This document shows, in pieces, positions 24,910 to 33,857 of a stretch of 51,407 nt of DNA. Numbering within the stretch: the stretch's first letter is position 1; each line of letters opens with the position of its first letter. Source of the DNA: an uncultured Acetatifactor sp. (GTDB lineage Bacteria > Bacillota > Clostridia > Lachnospirales > Lachnospiraceae); assembly GCA_947586055.1 (NCBI GenBank), contig CANPXL010000021.1, positions 1-51,407 on the forward strand, read 5' to 3'. A program made the translations under genes and the position numbers. The notes under the pieces were generated by a model that saw only the letters and a list, made by a program, of their open reading frames with translations, searched no databases and was not told the origin of the DNA.

Positions 24910-26415
24910 CTATACCGTCACTTCCAGATGCAGCACGCTGCACTTTGGAATCGTAAACTTCAGCCTGTTGTTTTCCACACGGCATCCGACGAAGCGTTCC
25001 GTATGCACCTTATCGGGATCGTCAAACGTGTTGTGGTCTCGCATGCCGCCGGTGAGAATCGTACCCGTCGCTTCTTTGATCGCGGTATCCGCCAGGATGC
25101 CCTCAATCTCATAATCCTTCTCGACGGAAAGGTTGTTGACGGTGATATGGATCCTGCCGTCTTTTCCGAGAGAGACGGACTCCGTAAGGTTCGGCACTCT
25201 GCCGTCGTCCTCAAGGCCGATCTCTTCGGATTCCACATAGCTGTCAAGCAGCTCTCCGTCCTGATGGCACTTGAACATGTTGAACACATGGTAGGTGGGC
25301 GTCAGGATCATCTTGTCGCCCTCCGTCAGGATGACGGACTGGAGCACGTTGACCAGCTGAGCGATGTTGGCCATCTTTACCCTGTCGCAGTGCTTGTTGA
25401 AAATGTTCAGGTTGATGCCGGCTACCAGAGCGTCCCTCATGGTGTTCTGCTGGTACAGGAAACCGGGATTGGTCCCGGGCTCCACATCGAACCAGGTTCC
25501 CCATTCGTCCACGATCATGCCGATCTTTTTATCCTTATCAAACTGATCCATGATGGCGCCGTGCTGCCGGATCAGTTCATCCATGAACAGGGTCTTTTTC
25601 AGCGTCCTGTACCATTCCTTCTCGTCGAAGTCGGTAGCGCTCCCCTTATGCTCCCAGCCGTTGGGATGCGTATAATAATGAAGAGACAGACCGTTCATAA
25701 AGCCGTTTGCCCAGGAGCCGCCGCCCTTATGGGTCGTCTCCAGCACTCCCCGGGTCCAGTTGTAATCGTCTACATTGGCGCCGCAGGCAATTTTATAAAT
25801 GGGCTTTTTCGCGTCATAGGTCCGGACATACGTCTGATAATGGCGATAAAGATTTCCGTAATACTCGGGGTTCATATTGCCGCCGCAGCCCCAGTTCTCG
25901 TTGCCTACGCCGAAATAATCCACCCGGAAGGGAGCCTCATGTCCGTTTTGCTTTCTCAGCTCCGCCATGGGAGATACGCCCTCAAAGGTCATATACTCCA
26001 CCCATTCGCTCATCTCCCGTACGCTGCCGCTTCCCACGTTGCCGTTTATGTATGTCTTACAGCCCAGCTGACGGCACAGCTCCATGAATTCATGGGTTCC
26101 GAAGCTGTTGTCCTCCACCACGCCGCCCCAGTGGGTGTTGATCATCCTTTTCCGCTTCTCCTTGGGGCCGATGCCGTCCATCCAGTGATACTCGTCGGCG
26201 AAGCAGCCGCCCGGCCAGCGCAGCACCGGAATCTGCATTTCCTTCAGCGCGTTCACCACGTCGTTGCGCATGCCGTTGGTATTGGGAATGGGAGAGTTTT
26301 CTCCCACATATATTCCCTCGTAGATGCATCTTCCCAGATGCTCGGAAAAATGACCCTGCAGCTCCCTGTTGATATGACCCTTTTTGTTTTGGGGATTGAC
26401 ATACAGTTTGAACAT
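24910..26415 (-). CDS. GH51 alpha-L-arabinofuranosidase
   Basis: 501 aa, the usual length for GH51, no signal peptide, hence cytoplasmic. The acid/base is Glu173 in [11 protein letters not shown] and the nucleophile Glu304 in IVDEWGTW. The [13 protein letters not shown] segment near residue 66 is also typical. It removes terminal arabinofuranose from arabino-oligosaccharides brought in by the importers encoded downstream. It is the first gene of the long minus-strand operon, with AAAGGAG nine nt before the ATG and a promoter about 190 nt further upstream, divergent from the winged-helix regulator gene. Confidence 0.97.
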   Translation of the reverse strand: MFKLYVNPQNKKGHINRELQGHFSEHLGRCIYEGIYVGENSPIPNTNGMRNDVVNALKEMQIPVLRWPGGCFADEYHWMDGIGPKEKRKRMINTHWGGVVEDNSFGTHEFMELCRQLGCKTYINGNVGSGSVREMSEWVEYMTFEGVSPMAELRKQNGHEAPFRVDYFGVGNENWGCGGNMNPEYYGNLYRHYQTYVRTYDAKKPIYKIACGANVDDYNWTRGVLETTHKGGGSWANGFMNGLSLHYYTHPNGWEHKGSATDFDEKEWYRTLKKTLFMDELIRQHGAIMDQFDKDKKIGMIVDEWGTWFDVEPGTNPGFLYQQNTMRDALVAGINLNIFNKHCDRVKMANIAQLVNVLQSVILTEGDKMILTPTYHVFNMFKCHQDGELLDSYVESEEIGLEDDGRVPNLTESVSLGKDGRIHITVNNLSVEKDYEIEGILADTAIKEATGTILTGGMRDHNTFDDPDKVHTERFVGCRVENNRLKFTIPKCSVLHLEVTV

Positions 26416-26614
26416 GGATTTCCGTCTCCTTTAACTTAATAATATTCAGATTGCCGCAAAAAACATTCTCTTTCCGTTTGTCCTTTGTATACTTTATCCA
26501 AATATTTCAGTACGAAATGAAAGATATTGTACTTATTTCGGATTTTGACGCTTTTTTATGATTTTTATTAAAGTTTTTACTTAACTATTAGTGTTTTTGC
26601 TCAACCTTACCTTT

Positions 26615-26643
26615 AATGTACTCCCTTTTTTTTCATCTGTCAA
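26615..26643 (-). promoter_or_regulatory. promoter of the long arabinan operon
   Basis: On the minus strand a perfect TTGACA (26638-26643) and TACATT (26615-26620) are separated by 17 bp. Transcription would begin near 26608, leaving an AT-rich leader of about 190 nt before the GH51 ATG. Confidence 0.65.
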
Positions 26644-26771
26644 CAAACATTTTTACTTTCCGCGGCAAAATTTCAGAGTCTTGTTTTGTTAAATATGCAC
26701 AAAAAATATCTTCAATTTTGACTTTTTTAAAATCAAACAAAAAAACGGAAAAATTCTTTACTATTTTCATA

Positions 26772-26801
26772 TTGACTTAAACTTTCCCCTGTGCCTATAA
26801 T
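26772..26801 (+). promoter_or_regulatory. promoter of the winged-helix regulator gene
   Basis: TTGACT (26772-26777) and a perfect TATAAT (26796-26801) with 18 bp between. The start site would lie near 26808, about 165 nt before the TTG start of the regulator and just ahead of the hairpins at 26820-26930. Confidence 0.8.
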
Positions 26802-26819
26802 GTTCTCAAAAATATGGCA

Positions 26820-26930
26820 ACAGTTTAATCGGCAGCCGCATCCGGCTGCCGAGAGCTTAAACTGTTACAAAATATGAACTGACAGGATCGGCCCTGGCAT
26901 AACGGCGGTTTCCGGAGGGAAGGCGCCGTT
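26820..26930 (+). promoter_or_regulatory. structured 5' leader with two strong hairpins
   Basis: First hairpin (26820-26865): arms ACAGTTTAA / TTAAACTGT enclose a perfect inner stem TCGGCAGCCG / CGGCTGCCGA with a CATC loop; four extra bases (GAGC) bulge on the 3' side. Second hairpin (26901-26930): AACGGCG / CGCCGTT with inner TTCC / GGAA. No T-run follows either, so they are not simple terminators. Both lie between the promoter and the gene start, so they would be in the mRNA. They could be a regulatory RNA, or the first could be a DNA operator. The rest of the gene-free stretch 26416-26975 is AT-rich and holds the two divergent promoters. Confidence 0.6.
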
Positions 26931-26975
26931 GCCGCGAATGAGAAAAGACCGGTGCCCGCCGGAACGGAGGATACT

Positions 26976-27890
26976 TTGCTGTACTTACATTCACTGAAAG
27001 ACGCGGAGGAAGTCTTTAAGGCGCTGAGCGCTCCCATGCGTCTGCAGATTATGGAACTTATTTATAAGGAAGAACTGAGCATGAACGATCTGGCAAAAAT
27101 GCTGAACGTGACCAACAGCGCCATTTCCCTTCATGTAGGAAAGCTGGAAAGCGCGGGTCTGGTCACGATCCGGACTACGTCCGGGAAAAGAGGGTTAATG
27201 AAGATCGTACAGCCCGTGTACTCCCGGATGATGGTGGATATGATACCGCAGTCCGCGCCGAGACACTGTTATCAGGACGAAATTGCCGTAGGGCATTATA
27301 CGGCCTGCGACGCCCATCCCACCTGCGGCCTCGCCACCACGGCCCACATTATCGGAGAGCTGGACGATCCCAGAGTATTTTCCTATCCGGAGCGGTTTCG
27401 GGCAGGCATTCTCTGGATGGGCTACGGCAGCGTCACTTACAACCTGCCGAACCGCCTGAGCGCGGGTCAGATCCCGCAGGAACTTCAGATCTCTTTTGAA
27501 ATTTCCTCCGAGTGTCCCGAGATCAACGAAGACTACCCCAGCGATATCTACTTCGACATCAACGGCATTTCTCTCGGCAACTGGGTCAGCCCCGGCGACT
27601 ACGGTTCCAGAAAGGGAATGCTCTCCCCCTTCTGGTGGCCGGAGCTGCTGAATCAGTACGGGCTGTTAAAGACACTGATCATTAACTCCGAGGGAACCTT
27701 TATCGACGGCACCCACAGGATATCCAAAACGAAGCTTGACGATCTGCATATCGATTACAACAGCACCATCAATTTTACCCTCTCCGTTCCGAAGGAAACC
27801 GCGAACTGCGGCGGGCTGACGCTGTTCGGGGAAGATTTCGGGGATTACAAGCAGGATATCAGGGTAAAGCTTTATTACGACAAATCCTGA
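26976..27890 (+). CDS. ArsR-like winged-helix transcriptional regulator with large C-terminal domain
   Basis: 304 aa. I chose the TTG at 26976 because GGAGG lies 5 nt before it; a GTG at 26952 has no such site. Residues about 8-80 form a winged helix (FKALSAPMRLQIMELIYKEE, MNDLAKMLNVTNSAISLHVGK). The remaining 220 residues are beta-rich and far longer than in ordinary ArsR proteins (about 100-120 aa). The junction carries a Cys/His cluster around residues 100-120 (RHCYQ, then HYTACDAHPTCG) that could bind metal. Regulators of this kind commonly lie beside GH51 genes in Clostridia; the C-terminal part is presumably the sugar or signal sensor. It is divergent from the operon it probably controls. 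Confidence 0.82.
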   Translation: MLYLHSLKDAEEVFKALSAPMRLQIMELIYKEELSMNDLAKMLNVTNSAISLHVGKLESAGLVTIRTTSGKRGLMKIVQPVYSRMMVDMIPQSAPRHCYQDEIAVGHYTACDAHPTCGLATTAHIIGELDDPRVFSYPERFRAGILWMGYGSVTYNLPNRLSAGQIPQELQISFEISSECPEINEDYPSDIYFDINGISLGNWVSPGDYGSRKGMLSPFWWPELLNQYGLLKTLIINSEGTFIDGTHRISKTKLDDLHIDYNSTINFTLSVPKETANCGGLTLFGEDFGDYKQDIRVKLYYDKS

Positions 27891-27900
27891 CGTTTTCATC

Positions 27901-27933
27901 CGGCCGTTCCGGGCCGTCCCCGGCCGCTTTTTC
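27901..27933 (+). terminator. terminator after the regulator gene
   Basis: CGGCCG (27901-27906) pairs with CGGCCG (27921-27926) around a GC-rich loop and is followed by CTTTTTC. It starts 10 nt after the stop codon. Confidence 0.75.
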
Positions 27934-27993
27934 AAAAACCGTCTGGCCGTCTGTTTTAACCGGATTCAGGGCAAAAATGGAAAAAAACGGGTC

Positions 27994-28022
27994 TTGCAAA
28001 CCCCCCTGTCCCATGCTATGAT
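27994..28022 (+). promoter_or_regulatory. promoter of the LysM surface-protein gene
   Basis: TTGCAA (27994-27999) and TATGAT (28017-28022) with a 17-bp spacer, about 50 nt before the ATG at 28074. Confidence 0.7.
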
Positions 28023-28073
28023 GGTTGCAAAAACAAAAGAGAGCAAACAAACGGAAAAGAAAAGGAGAAGGCG

Positions 28074-31000
28074 ATGAAGAACAAACTACTGAACCGGCTG
28101 CGCAGAAATCTTGCCCTGCTGCTGTGCGGTGCGATGATGTTTTCCGTGATCGGCGTGGTGTATGCGGAAGAGACGCCGCCCGCGGGAACATCGACCATCT
28201 CCGGTGGAGATGTTTCCGGTGGAGACGTTTCCGGCGGAGATTCAGGCGGAGGAAGCGAAAGCGGCCCCACCGTAACGCTCAAGGCACTTAACATCAAAAG
28301 CGGCATGAGCAAAATCAGTGACAGCAGCCGTGAGATGCCGGACGAATATCTTCCGGACGGCTCCGCGGTCTTGACAGAGGACAGGGTACTGCCCGCCAAC
28401 CTGAACCAACTGGCGCCCGCCGTGGAGGGCTGGACTTTCCAGGGCTGGTATACCGCTCCCGTCAGATACGCTTTCTGGGGCGACAAGTCCGGCACCAAAT
28501 ATCAGGAAACCGAGCCCCTTCCTTTTTCGGCGGACTGCGACGGCAACGCATACAATTTTACCGTAGATAAGGAAAAATACCCTAATGCGATTCATTCCAT
28601 GACGGGTTACTGGTACTGGCTTTCCACTCTGGCGAGTAAAGGCAGAAAGGTCAATCCCGGGGAGCAGCTGGGGGAGGATGAGACAGCGCTTTACGCTCTC
28701 TACAAGCCTGCCACGATCACTTACAAGCTGGATTATAACGGCTGGAACCGGAATATGGGAGTCCTCTCCTGCGACCGCCAGTACGGCACTCCCTTCGGCG
28801 GCGACGACGTGGATGAAAACGGCTGGTCAGGCTATGTATTCGACGGCTGGTATCCCGAGGGCGGCAGCGAACGGCTGTCCTTCTATTCCATTCCGCAGAA
28901 CGGCGTGCGCTATGTGGCCCACTGGCACAGCGCGGACGGAAAAATCACATGGGAAAATTACAAGGATCAGGGCTACACCGACGTGACCAGCGTCACCATG
29001 AAGGACGGAAGCGTAGGCGGCGGGAGGGTCCTGGGAGAGACATTGCCGCTTTACGCCTGCGCAAAAAATTCCCGGACCATTGACGTGGCGGTCAGCCCCG
29101 CTGACAGCGGCGTGACGAAGCTGAATTGGAGTGTTACCGGCGACACAGACGTCGTAAGTCTCGATGTGCGCAGCAACGGCATGCAGGCTATCGTAACCGC
29201 CACCGGCAAGGTCGGAAAAGCCACGATTACCGTTACATCTGGCAACGGCTGTTCCGATAGCGTCACCGTGGACACCTCCGAACACGCTTTCGACAAGAGC
29301 GAAGTTACAAAATGGGGCAACTGTAAGGAGCCGACCCATATTATCTATACCTGCGTATACTGCGGTAAGACAAAGACGGAAGACTCTTTGAAGGGACATA
29401 TCTATGGCTACCGCGATGTCCCCGCCACCTGTACCGAACCTCATAAATGGGTGCATTACTGCACGATCTGCGGCGCGCTGGATCCCGACAATGATATGAT
29501 CCGCGGATCCGCGAAGGGACATAATTTCGATATTTTCCAGGCCGTTGGCTGCGGCGGCACCACAACCACCAAGATCTGCCAGACCTGCGGCTATACCGAG
29601 GTCAGCAGCGATCCCAGCGCCGCTTCCCATAACTGGTCGAACGAATATACCGTTGACAAGCGGCCCACCTGCAGCAGCGAAGGCAGCCAGTCCATCAAGT
29701 GCCTGAGCTGCGGAGCCACAAAACCGGACAGCAGCGTCGTGATCCCTCCGGATCCCTCTCTCCACGTCTGGAGCGCATGGGAGGTGCTTACGGAAGCTAC
29801 CGAAACGGAAGCCGGATCGCGGACCCGCAAATGCTCTGCCTGCGGAATAGAAGAAACCCGCGCGATCCCGCCTACATCCTATCACCTGGATGATTCCGTC
29901 ATCACAGATAGTCTGACCGTGACCGGCTCCGATCAACTTGCCAGTCAGACGCAGGCGGACGCCGCCATTTTAAGGACTCTGCGCATGCTTCTCAGGGATG
30001 ACAGCATCTTGGGTGAAGACATTCGCTATGCCGCCATTTTAAAGTACGCGATTTCCACACAGATTCGCGTTACGCCGGTTTCGTCTCCGGAAAACGCTTC
30101 CGATGCGGGTAAATTCCTCAGCCTTCTGGGCGGTTCTGCCGTCCAGTACATGGACATTGACATTTTTGTCCGGGCCAACGGGGAAAATATCGGACGCATT
30201 ACTCAGACGGAAGGGGCCATGACTTTCAGCGCCAATCTCCCGGCGGGAGGCCGGATCATCCGGGTACTGCGTGCCCATGACGGCGCAGTGGAGTCCATTC
30301 CCTGCTGGGTGGAAGGCAATACCGTGTATTTCTCCACCGACAAATTTTCTACTTTTGCAATCAGCGCCTGCAATGATATTTCCGCAGCCGTCGTCGGGAC
30401 CATTCCGGATCAGACCTACACCGGTTCCGAGATAAGGCCGGCCGTCAGAGTGACGGTCAACGGCAATGAGACGCTGACGGAGGGCGTCGATTACAGCATT
30501 TCCTACAGAAACAATGTGCAAACGGGAACCGCGTCGGTGATTATCACCGGTATGGGCGCTTTCGCCGGAAGCAGCAAGACGGCAAACTTTAACATCGTCA
30601 GACCCGGCAGCTCGGGCAGCGGTTCGGGCAGCAGCGCTGTGCAGTCCGGCTCCGACGCCGCATGGAACAGCAACGTGGAGGTAGACTGGAACGCCGTCAC
30701 GGCTTCTCTGGATCAGACGGCCAGGGGTTCCAACGCCACTGTTTCCACAGGCACAGATTTTGTGATCCCTGTTTCCGTACAGAACCGCGTGGCCAAAAAG
30801 AGAGTCACGCTGGCGTGTCACCCCGAGGGTACGGACATTACCATTACGCTTTCTTCCGGCGACATAAAGGCGCCGAAGCAGGACATCGCGTTAAGCGTTT
30901 CCAACAGAGCAAACATTCCCGCAGCCGCAGGCAGCGAGGTAACGGACACAGCCCTGTTCAGCAGAGTTTTGAACGTCGGCCCGAAGAAATTTTTCCAGCA

Positions 31001-31358
31001 GAATCTGAACGTGCATATGGTACTTGGCACTCAGTACGCCGGAAAACTTGCGGTGATGTATTCCTACGATGAAATAACCGGCAGGATGCGGTATGAGAGC
31101 TCCTTCCGGATCACGAAGGACGGTCTTGCAATGTTCCCGCTACAGCGCGGCGACGAATATATGATCGTGGTGACGGACAAAATCGACCGGAAAACCTTGT
31201 CAGCCAAAGGAAACTACCAGGTCGTTCCCGGCGATACGCTTTCCAGGATCGCCGCAAAGAACGGCGTCAGCCTGTCGGCTCTGTTAAAGGCGAATCCGCA
31301 GATCCAAAACGTCAATCGGATTTACGCCGGAGATATGATTACGATACCGGGCAGATAA
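28074..31358 (+). CDS. secreted multidomain LysM surface protein
   Basis: 1094 aa. AAAGGAG precedes the ATG and a signal peptide ends near VVYA (31). A Gly/Ser/Asp repeat linker (SGGDV units, 42-60) follows. Two InlB/Flg_new-like segments lie near 112-130 (EGWTFQGWYTAP) and 215-285 (YVFDGWYPEGG). A Big_2-like domain covers 335-400, and a cysteine-rich part with five CxxC pairs lies at 427, 463, 502, 543 and 587. A further Ig-like domain covers about 780-840 (IPDQTYTGSEIRPAV). The last 49 residues are a LysM module (VVPGDTLSRIAAKNG). There is no LPxTG motif, so attachment is presumably through LysM binding to peptidoglycan. Monocistronic, with its own promoter and terminator. Probably an adhesin or wall-associated protein; ligand unknown. 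Confidence 0.87.
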   Translation: MKNKLLNRLRRNLALLLCGAMMFSVIGVVYAEETPPAGTSTISGGDVSGGDVSGGDSGGGSESGPTVTLKALNIKSGMSKISDSSREMPDEYLPDGSAVLTEDRVLPANLNQLAPAVEGWTFQGWYTAPVRYAFWGDKSGTKYQETEPLPFSADCDGNAYNFTVDKEKYPNAIHSMTGYWYWLSTLASKGRKVNPGEQLGEDETALYALYKPATITYKLDYNGWNRNMGVLSCDRQYGTPFGGDDVDENGWSGYVFDGWYPEGGSERLSFYSIPQNGVRYVAHWHSADGKITWENYKDQGYTDVTSVTMKDGSVGGGRVLGETLPLYACAKNSRTIDVAVSPADSGVTKLNWSVTGDTDVVSLDVRSNGMQAIVTATGKVGKATITVTSGNGCSDSVTVDTSEHAFDKSEVTKWGNCKEPTHIIYTCVYCGKTKTEDSLKGHIYGYRDVPATCTEPHKWVHYCTICGALDPDNDMIRGSAKGHNFDIFQAVGCGGTTTTKICQTCGYTEVSSDPSAASHNWSNEYTVDKRPTCSSEGSQSIKCLSCGATKPDSSVVIPPDPSLHVWSAWEVLTEATETEAGSRTRKCSACGIEETRAIPPTSYHLDDSVITDSLTVTGSDQLASQTQADAAILRTLRMLLRDDSILGEDIRYAAILKYAISTQIRVTPVSSPENASDAGKFLSLLGGSAVQYMDIDIFVRANGENIGRITQTEGAMTFSANLPAGGRIIRVLRAHDGAVESIPCWVEGNTVYFSTDKFSTFAISACNDISAAVVGTIPDQTYTGSEIRPAVRVTVNGNETLTEGVDYSISYRNNVQTGTASVIITGMGAFAGSSKTANFNIVRPGSSGSGSGSSAVQSGSDAAWNSNVEVDWNAVTASLDQTARGSNATVSTGTDFVIPVSVQNRVAKKRVTLACHPEGTDITITLSSGDIKAPKQDIALSVSNRANIPAAAGSEVTDTALFSRVLNVGPKKFFQQNLNVHMVLGTQYAGKLAVMYSYDEITGRMRYESSFRITKDGLAMFPLQRGDEYMIVVTDKIDRKTLSAKGNYQVVPGDTLSRIAAKNGVSLSALLKANPQIQNVNRIYAGDMITIPGR

Positions 31359-31392
31359 GACAAAAAACGCTTACGAAACGGAAATGACGAAG

Positions 31393-31436
31393 GAGATATC
31401 CTGAAGATTTGCAGTCTTCGGGGTATCTCTTTTTTT
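31393..31436 (+). terminator. terminator after the LysM protein gene
   Basis: GAGATATCC-TGAAGA pairs with TCTTCG-GGGTATCTC across a 7-nt loop, followed by seven T. It lies about 35 nt past the stop codon. Confidence 0.9.
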
Positions 31437-31447
31437 GTAAATTTTTC

Positions 31448-31476
31448 TTGCTTTTTTACAGGGCGGATGATATACT
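31448..31476 (+). promoter_or_regulatory. promoter of the cobalamin riboswitch operon
   Basis: TTGCTT (31448-31453) and TATACT (31471-31476), 17-bp spacer. Start near 31483, immediately before the riboswitch. Confidence 0.75.
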
Positions 31477-31487
31477 TTGCAGGAATC

Positions 31488-31672
31488 GAATAGCATATGC
31501 TTTTGCGCCGGGAGGCGCCAACGCGAAGGCGTTGAGGGAATCGACTGAAACTGTCGGGCTATCCCAGTAACCGTGAAGCGGACGAAAGGGCAATCAAGTC
31601 ACTGCCGTAAGGTGGGAAGGCGCCCAAGTAGGAAGAGGCCAAGCCGGGAGACCTGTCTGCATATGATACACT
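31488..31672 (+). promoter_or_regulatory. cobalamin riboswitch
   Basis: Conserved core elements appear in order: GGGAATC near 31536, an AGTCACTG element near 31598, GGTGGGAAGG after it, and the B12-box-like AAGCCGGGAGACCTG at about 31640. It lies directly upstream of btuF and the cob genes, as expected. Binding of adenosylcobalamin would fold the aptamer and favour the downstream terminator, lowering uptake and salvage. Exact ends are approximate. Confidence 0.92.
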
Positions 31673-31729
31673 TCTGGGGTTGGGTGGAAACCGCGCAGGT
31701 CTGTGCGAACCTGCGTTATTTGTGTTACT

Positions 31730-31763
31730 CTCCAATCTGGGGAGCATTTTTTTGCTCCTTTTT
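31730..31763 (+). terminator. riboswitch expression-platform terminator
   Basis: CTCC (31730-31733) can pair with GGAG (31741-31744) followed by CATTTTTTT, and alternatively GGAGCA (31741-31746) with TGCTCC (31753-31758) followed by TTTTT. A further hairpin GCAGGT/ACCTGC lies at 31695-31714. The competing stems fit a transcription-attenuation switch 40-70 nt before btuF. Confidence 0.65.
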
Positions 31764-31800
31764 CTATTCGGTTTCAAAATACAGAAAGGAGGACTGATCA

Positions 31801-32766
31801 ATGAAACTATCAGTCAAACGCACAAGATCTACGGCGGCGCTTCTCATTGCCGCCATGCTGCTGGCGCTCACCGCCTGCGGCAGTCCAAAGGAAGGCGGGC
31901 AGAGCCCATCGGAGAATCCTTCTTCCAACGCTTCCGCCGATACCTCCGTCACCGTTACGGACATGATGGGTAGAACCGTCACACTGAAGGAGCCTGCCAC
32001 AAGAGTCGTGGCCCTCACGGCTTCCGACTGCGAGATCCTGTTCGCCATCGGCGCCGGGGACACCCTTGTGGGAAGAGGCACCTACTGCGACTATCCCGCC
32101 GAAGTGCTGGATGTGCCCGCAGTGGATTCCGGCTCCGAAACCAACATCGAGCAGATCCTTGCTCTGGAACCTCAGGTTCTCTTAATGAGCACCATGTCCC
32201 AGACCGAAGAACAGGTGAAACAGCTCGAGGACGCCGGCGTCCATGTGGTCGTCAGCAACGCGCAGGATATCGCGGGCGTCTACACAGCCATCGAAATGAT
32301 TGGCTCCCTGATGGGAAAAGACGAGGAAGCCGCCTCCGTCATCGAAAACATGAAATCCACTTTTCAGGAAATTCAGGAAAACGCCACAGGCGACGGCACG
32401 GAAACCATCTATTTTGAAGTTTCCCCGCTGGAATACGGCCTCTGGGCTGCAGGCGCCAACACCTTCATGGACGAGATCGCTAATATGATGGGACTGACCA
32501 ACTGCTTTGCCGACGTGGACGGCTGGGGCGAAATTTCCGAGGAACAGGTGCTGGAGAGGGATCCGGACTATATCCTGACCATCTCCCTGTATTACGGAGA
32601 AGGCCCCCGTCCGGAAGAAGAGATTATGGCCCGTCCCGGCTGGGAAAACGTGACCGCCGTCAAAAATCAGGCGATCCTGAACCTGCAGAACAACGAGCTT
32701 TCACGGCCTGCCCCCCGCCTTGCCGAGGGCGCGCAGATGCTTTTTGACTTTGTTTACGGCCGATAG
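31801..32766 (+). CDS. btuF: cobalamin ABC transporter substrate-binding lipoprotein
   Basis: 321 aa. A signal with lipobox LTAC (Cys26) and a Ser/Pro-rich linker are followed by the TroA/PBP2-type fold: VTVTDMMGRTVTLKEPATRVV, VDSGSETNIEQILALEPQVLLM, and a long central helix near 185-200. AAAGGAGG precedes the ATG. It captures corrinoids outside the cell for the BtuCD transporter encoded next. The riboswitch just upstream makes B12 or cobinamide the likely ligand rather than iron siderophores, which use the same fold. Confidence 0.92.
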   Translation: MKLSVKRTRSTAALLIAAMLLALTACGSPKEGGQSPSENPSSNASADTSVTVTDMMGRTVTLKEPATRVVALTASDCEILFAIGAGDTLVGRGTYCDYPAEVLDVPAVDSGSETNIEQILALEPQVLLMSTMSQTEEQVKQLEDAGVHVVVSNAQDIAGVYTAIEMIGSLMGKDEEAASVIENMKSTFQEIQENATGDGTETIYFEVSPLEYGLWAAGANTFMDEIANMMGLTNCFADVDGWGEISEEQVLERDPDYILTISLYYGEGPRPEEEIMARPGWENVTAVKNQAILNLQNNELSRPAPRLAEGAQMLFDFVYGR

Positions 32767-32798
32767 GGACCGACAGGATCCGAAAGGGGGATATGCCC

Positions 32799-33857
32799 GT
32801 GAACTCACATAAGAAACGGTTTTCCGCCGCAGATTACCTGCTTTTTAGCGTCGTTACCGCAGCGGTTCTGTGTCTCTGCGTCTGTGCAGGCAGCGTGACG
32901 ATCCCCCTGAAGGAGACTGTCAACATTATCCGGCAGGCGCTGTACGCACGGATATGTATGCTTTTTGGCGCGCCGGCCTCTCTTCCGGAGGGGACGGCGG
33001 CCTCCATCATTCTTTCCGTCCGGCTGCCACGGGTATTGTGCGTGGCGGCCACGGGAGCTTCCCTTTCCCTTGCGGGCGCCGTCATGCAGGGACTGTTAAG
33101 AAACCCGCTGGCGGACGGTTCCACCCTCGGCGTGTCCTCAGGCGCCGCGCTGGGAGCCGTAATTGCCATCGCTTTCGGCATTACGTTTCCCGGTCTTCCC
33201 TTCGCGGGCACCATGACGATGGCCGTTCTGTCCGCTTTTCTGTCCCTTTTGATCATTCTCGGACTCGCCTGTAAGCTGGACCGCTCCCTTTCCACCAACA
33301 CCATTATCCTGATCGGTATGGTCTTCTCCATGTTCGTCTCCAGTCTCATGAACATTGTGATCACCTTCGCCGCGGACAAGGTCCAGCAGATCACCTTCTG
33401 GACCATGGGAAGCCTGCAGGGCAAGGGCTATTCCGAAGCATTGATCCTGTTTGGCGCTCTTTTACTGTTCGGGGGGATCCTGTTTTTTCACACCCGGGAA
33501 CTGAACGCCTTTGCCATCGGAGAAGAAAACGCCCGTCACATCGGCGTCAACGTGCGCAGAGTAAAACTTGTGCTTCTCATCGCCGTGTCGGGACTGATCG
33601 GCATCTGCGTCTCCGTGGGGGGCGTCATCGGTTTTGTGGGGCTGGTGGCTCCCCATATACTGCGGATGATCACAGGTCCGAATCACAGACGGCTGCTGCC
33701 GGCTTCCGCGTTCGGCGGCGCAACGTTTCTGATGCTGGCGGATCTCGCCGCCCGGATGCTGCTGCGTCCCAGAGAGTTGAACATCGGCATTGTCACCAGT
33801 CTCGCGGGGGCGGCGGTCTTTCTCGTCGTCTTCTGGCGCGCAGGGAGGGGAAAATGA
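32799..33857 (+). CDS. btuC: cobalamin ABC transporter permease
   Basis: FecCD/BtuC-type permease of about 352 aa with roughly ten membrane helices (LPRVLCVAATGASLSLAGAVMQ is the usual N-terminal signature region, split here for length; NPLADGSTLGVSSGA follows). I prefer the GTG at 32799, which has AGGGGG eight nt upstream; an ATG two codons earlier (32793) lies only 2 nt from that site. The stop overlaps the ATPase start in ATGA. It is the membrane channel of the corrinoid importer. Confidence 0.92.
   Translation: MNSHKKRFSAADYLLFSVVTAAVLCLCVCAGSVTIPLKETVNIIRQALYARICMLFGAPASLPEGTAASIILSVRLPRVLCVAATGASLSLAGAVMQGLLRNPLADGSTLGVSSGAALGAVIAIAFGITFPGLPFAGTMTMAVLSAFLSLLIILGLACKLDRSLSTNTIILIGMVFSMFVSSLMNIVITFAADKVQQITFWTMGSLQGKGYSEALILFGALLLFGGILFFHTRELNAFAIGEENARHIGVNVRRVKLVLLIAVSGLIGICVSVGGVIGFVGLVAPHILRMITGPNHRRLLPASAFGGATFLMLADLAARMLLRPRELNIGIVTSLAGAAVFLVVFWRAGRGK

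Noticed and set aside
26504..26518. ATTTC-AGTAC-GAAAT inverted repeat in the leader of the long arabinan operon
   Set aside because: Short arms in very AT-rich DNA; it might be an operator half, but chance is a sufficient explanation.
26416..26800. CRISPR-like or repeated structure in the long AT-rich intergenic region
   Set aside because: No regularly spaced repeats found; only divergent promoters and homopolymer-rich DNA.
28827..29936. Minus-strand frame of 369 codons inside the LysM protein gene
   Set aside because: Composition is that of a shadow frame; the plus-strand protein has a signal peptide, promoter and LysM end.
31362..31375. CcpA cre-like sequence AAAAAACGCTTACG
   Set aside because: Several mismatches to the consensus, and it lies after a stop codon and before a terminator, where a cre would have no obvious target.
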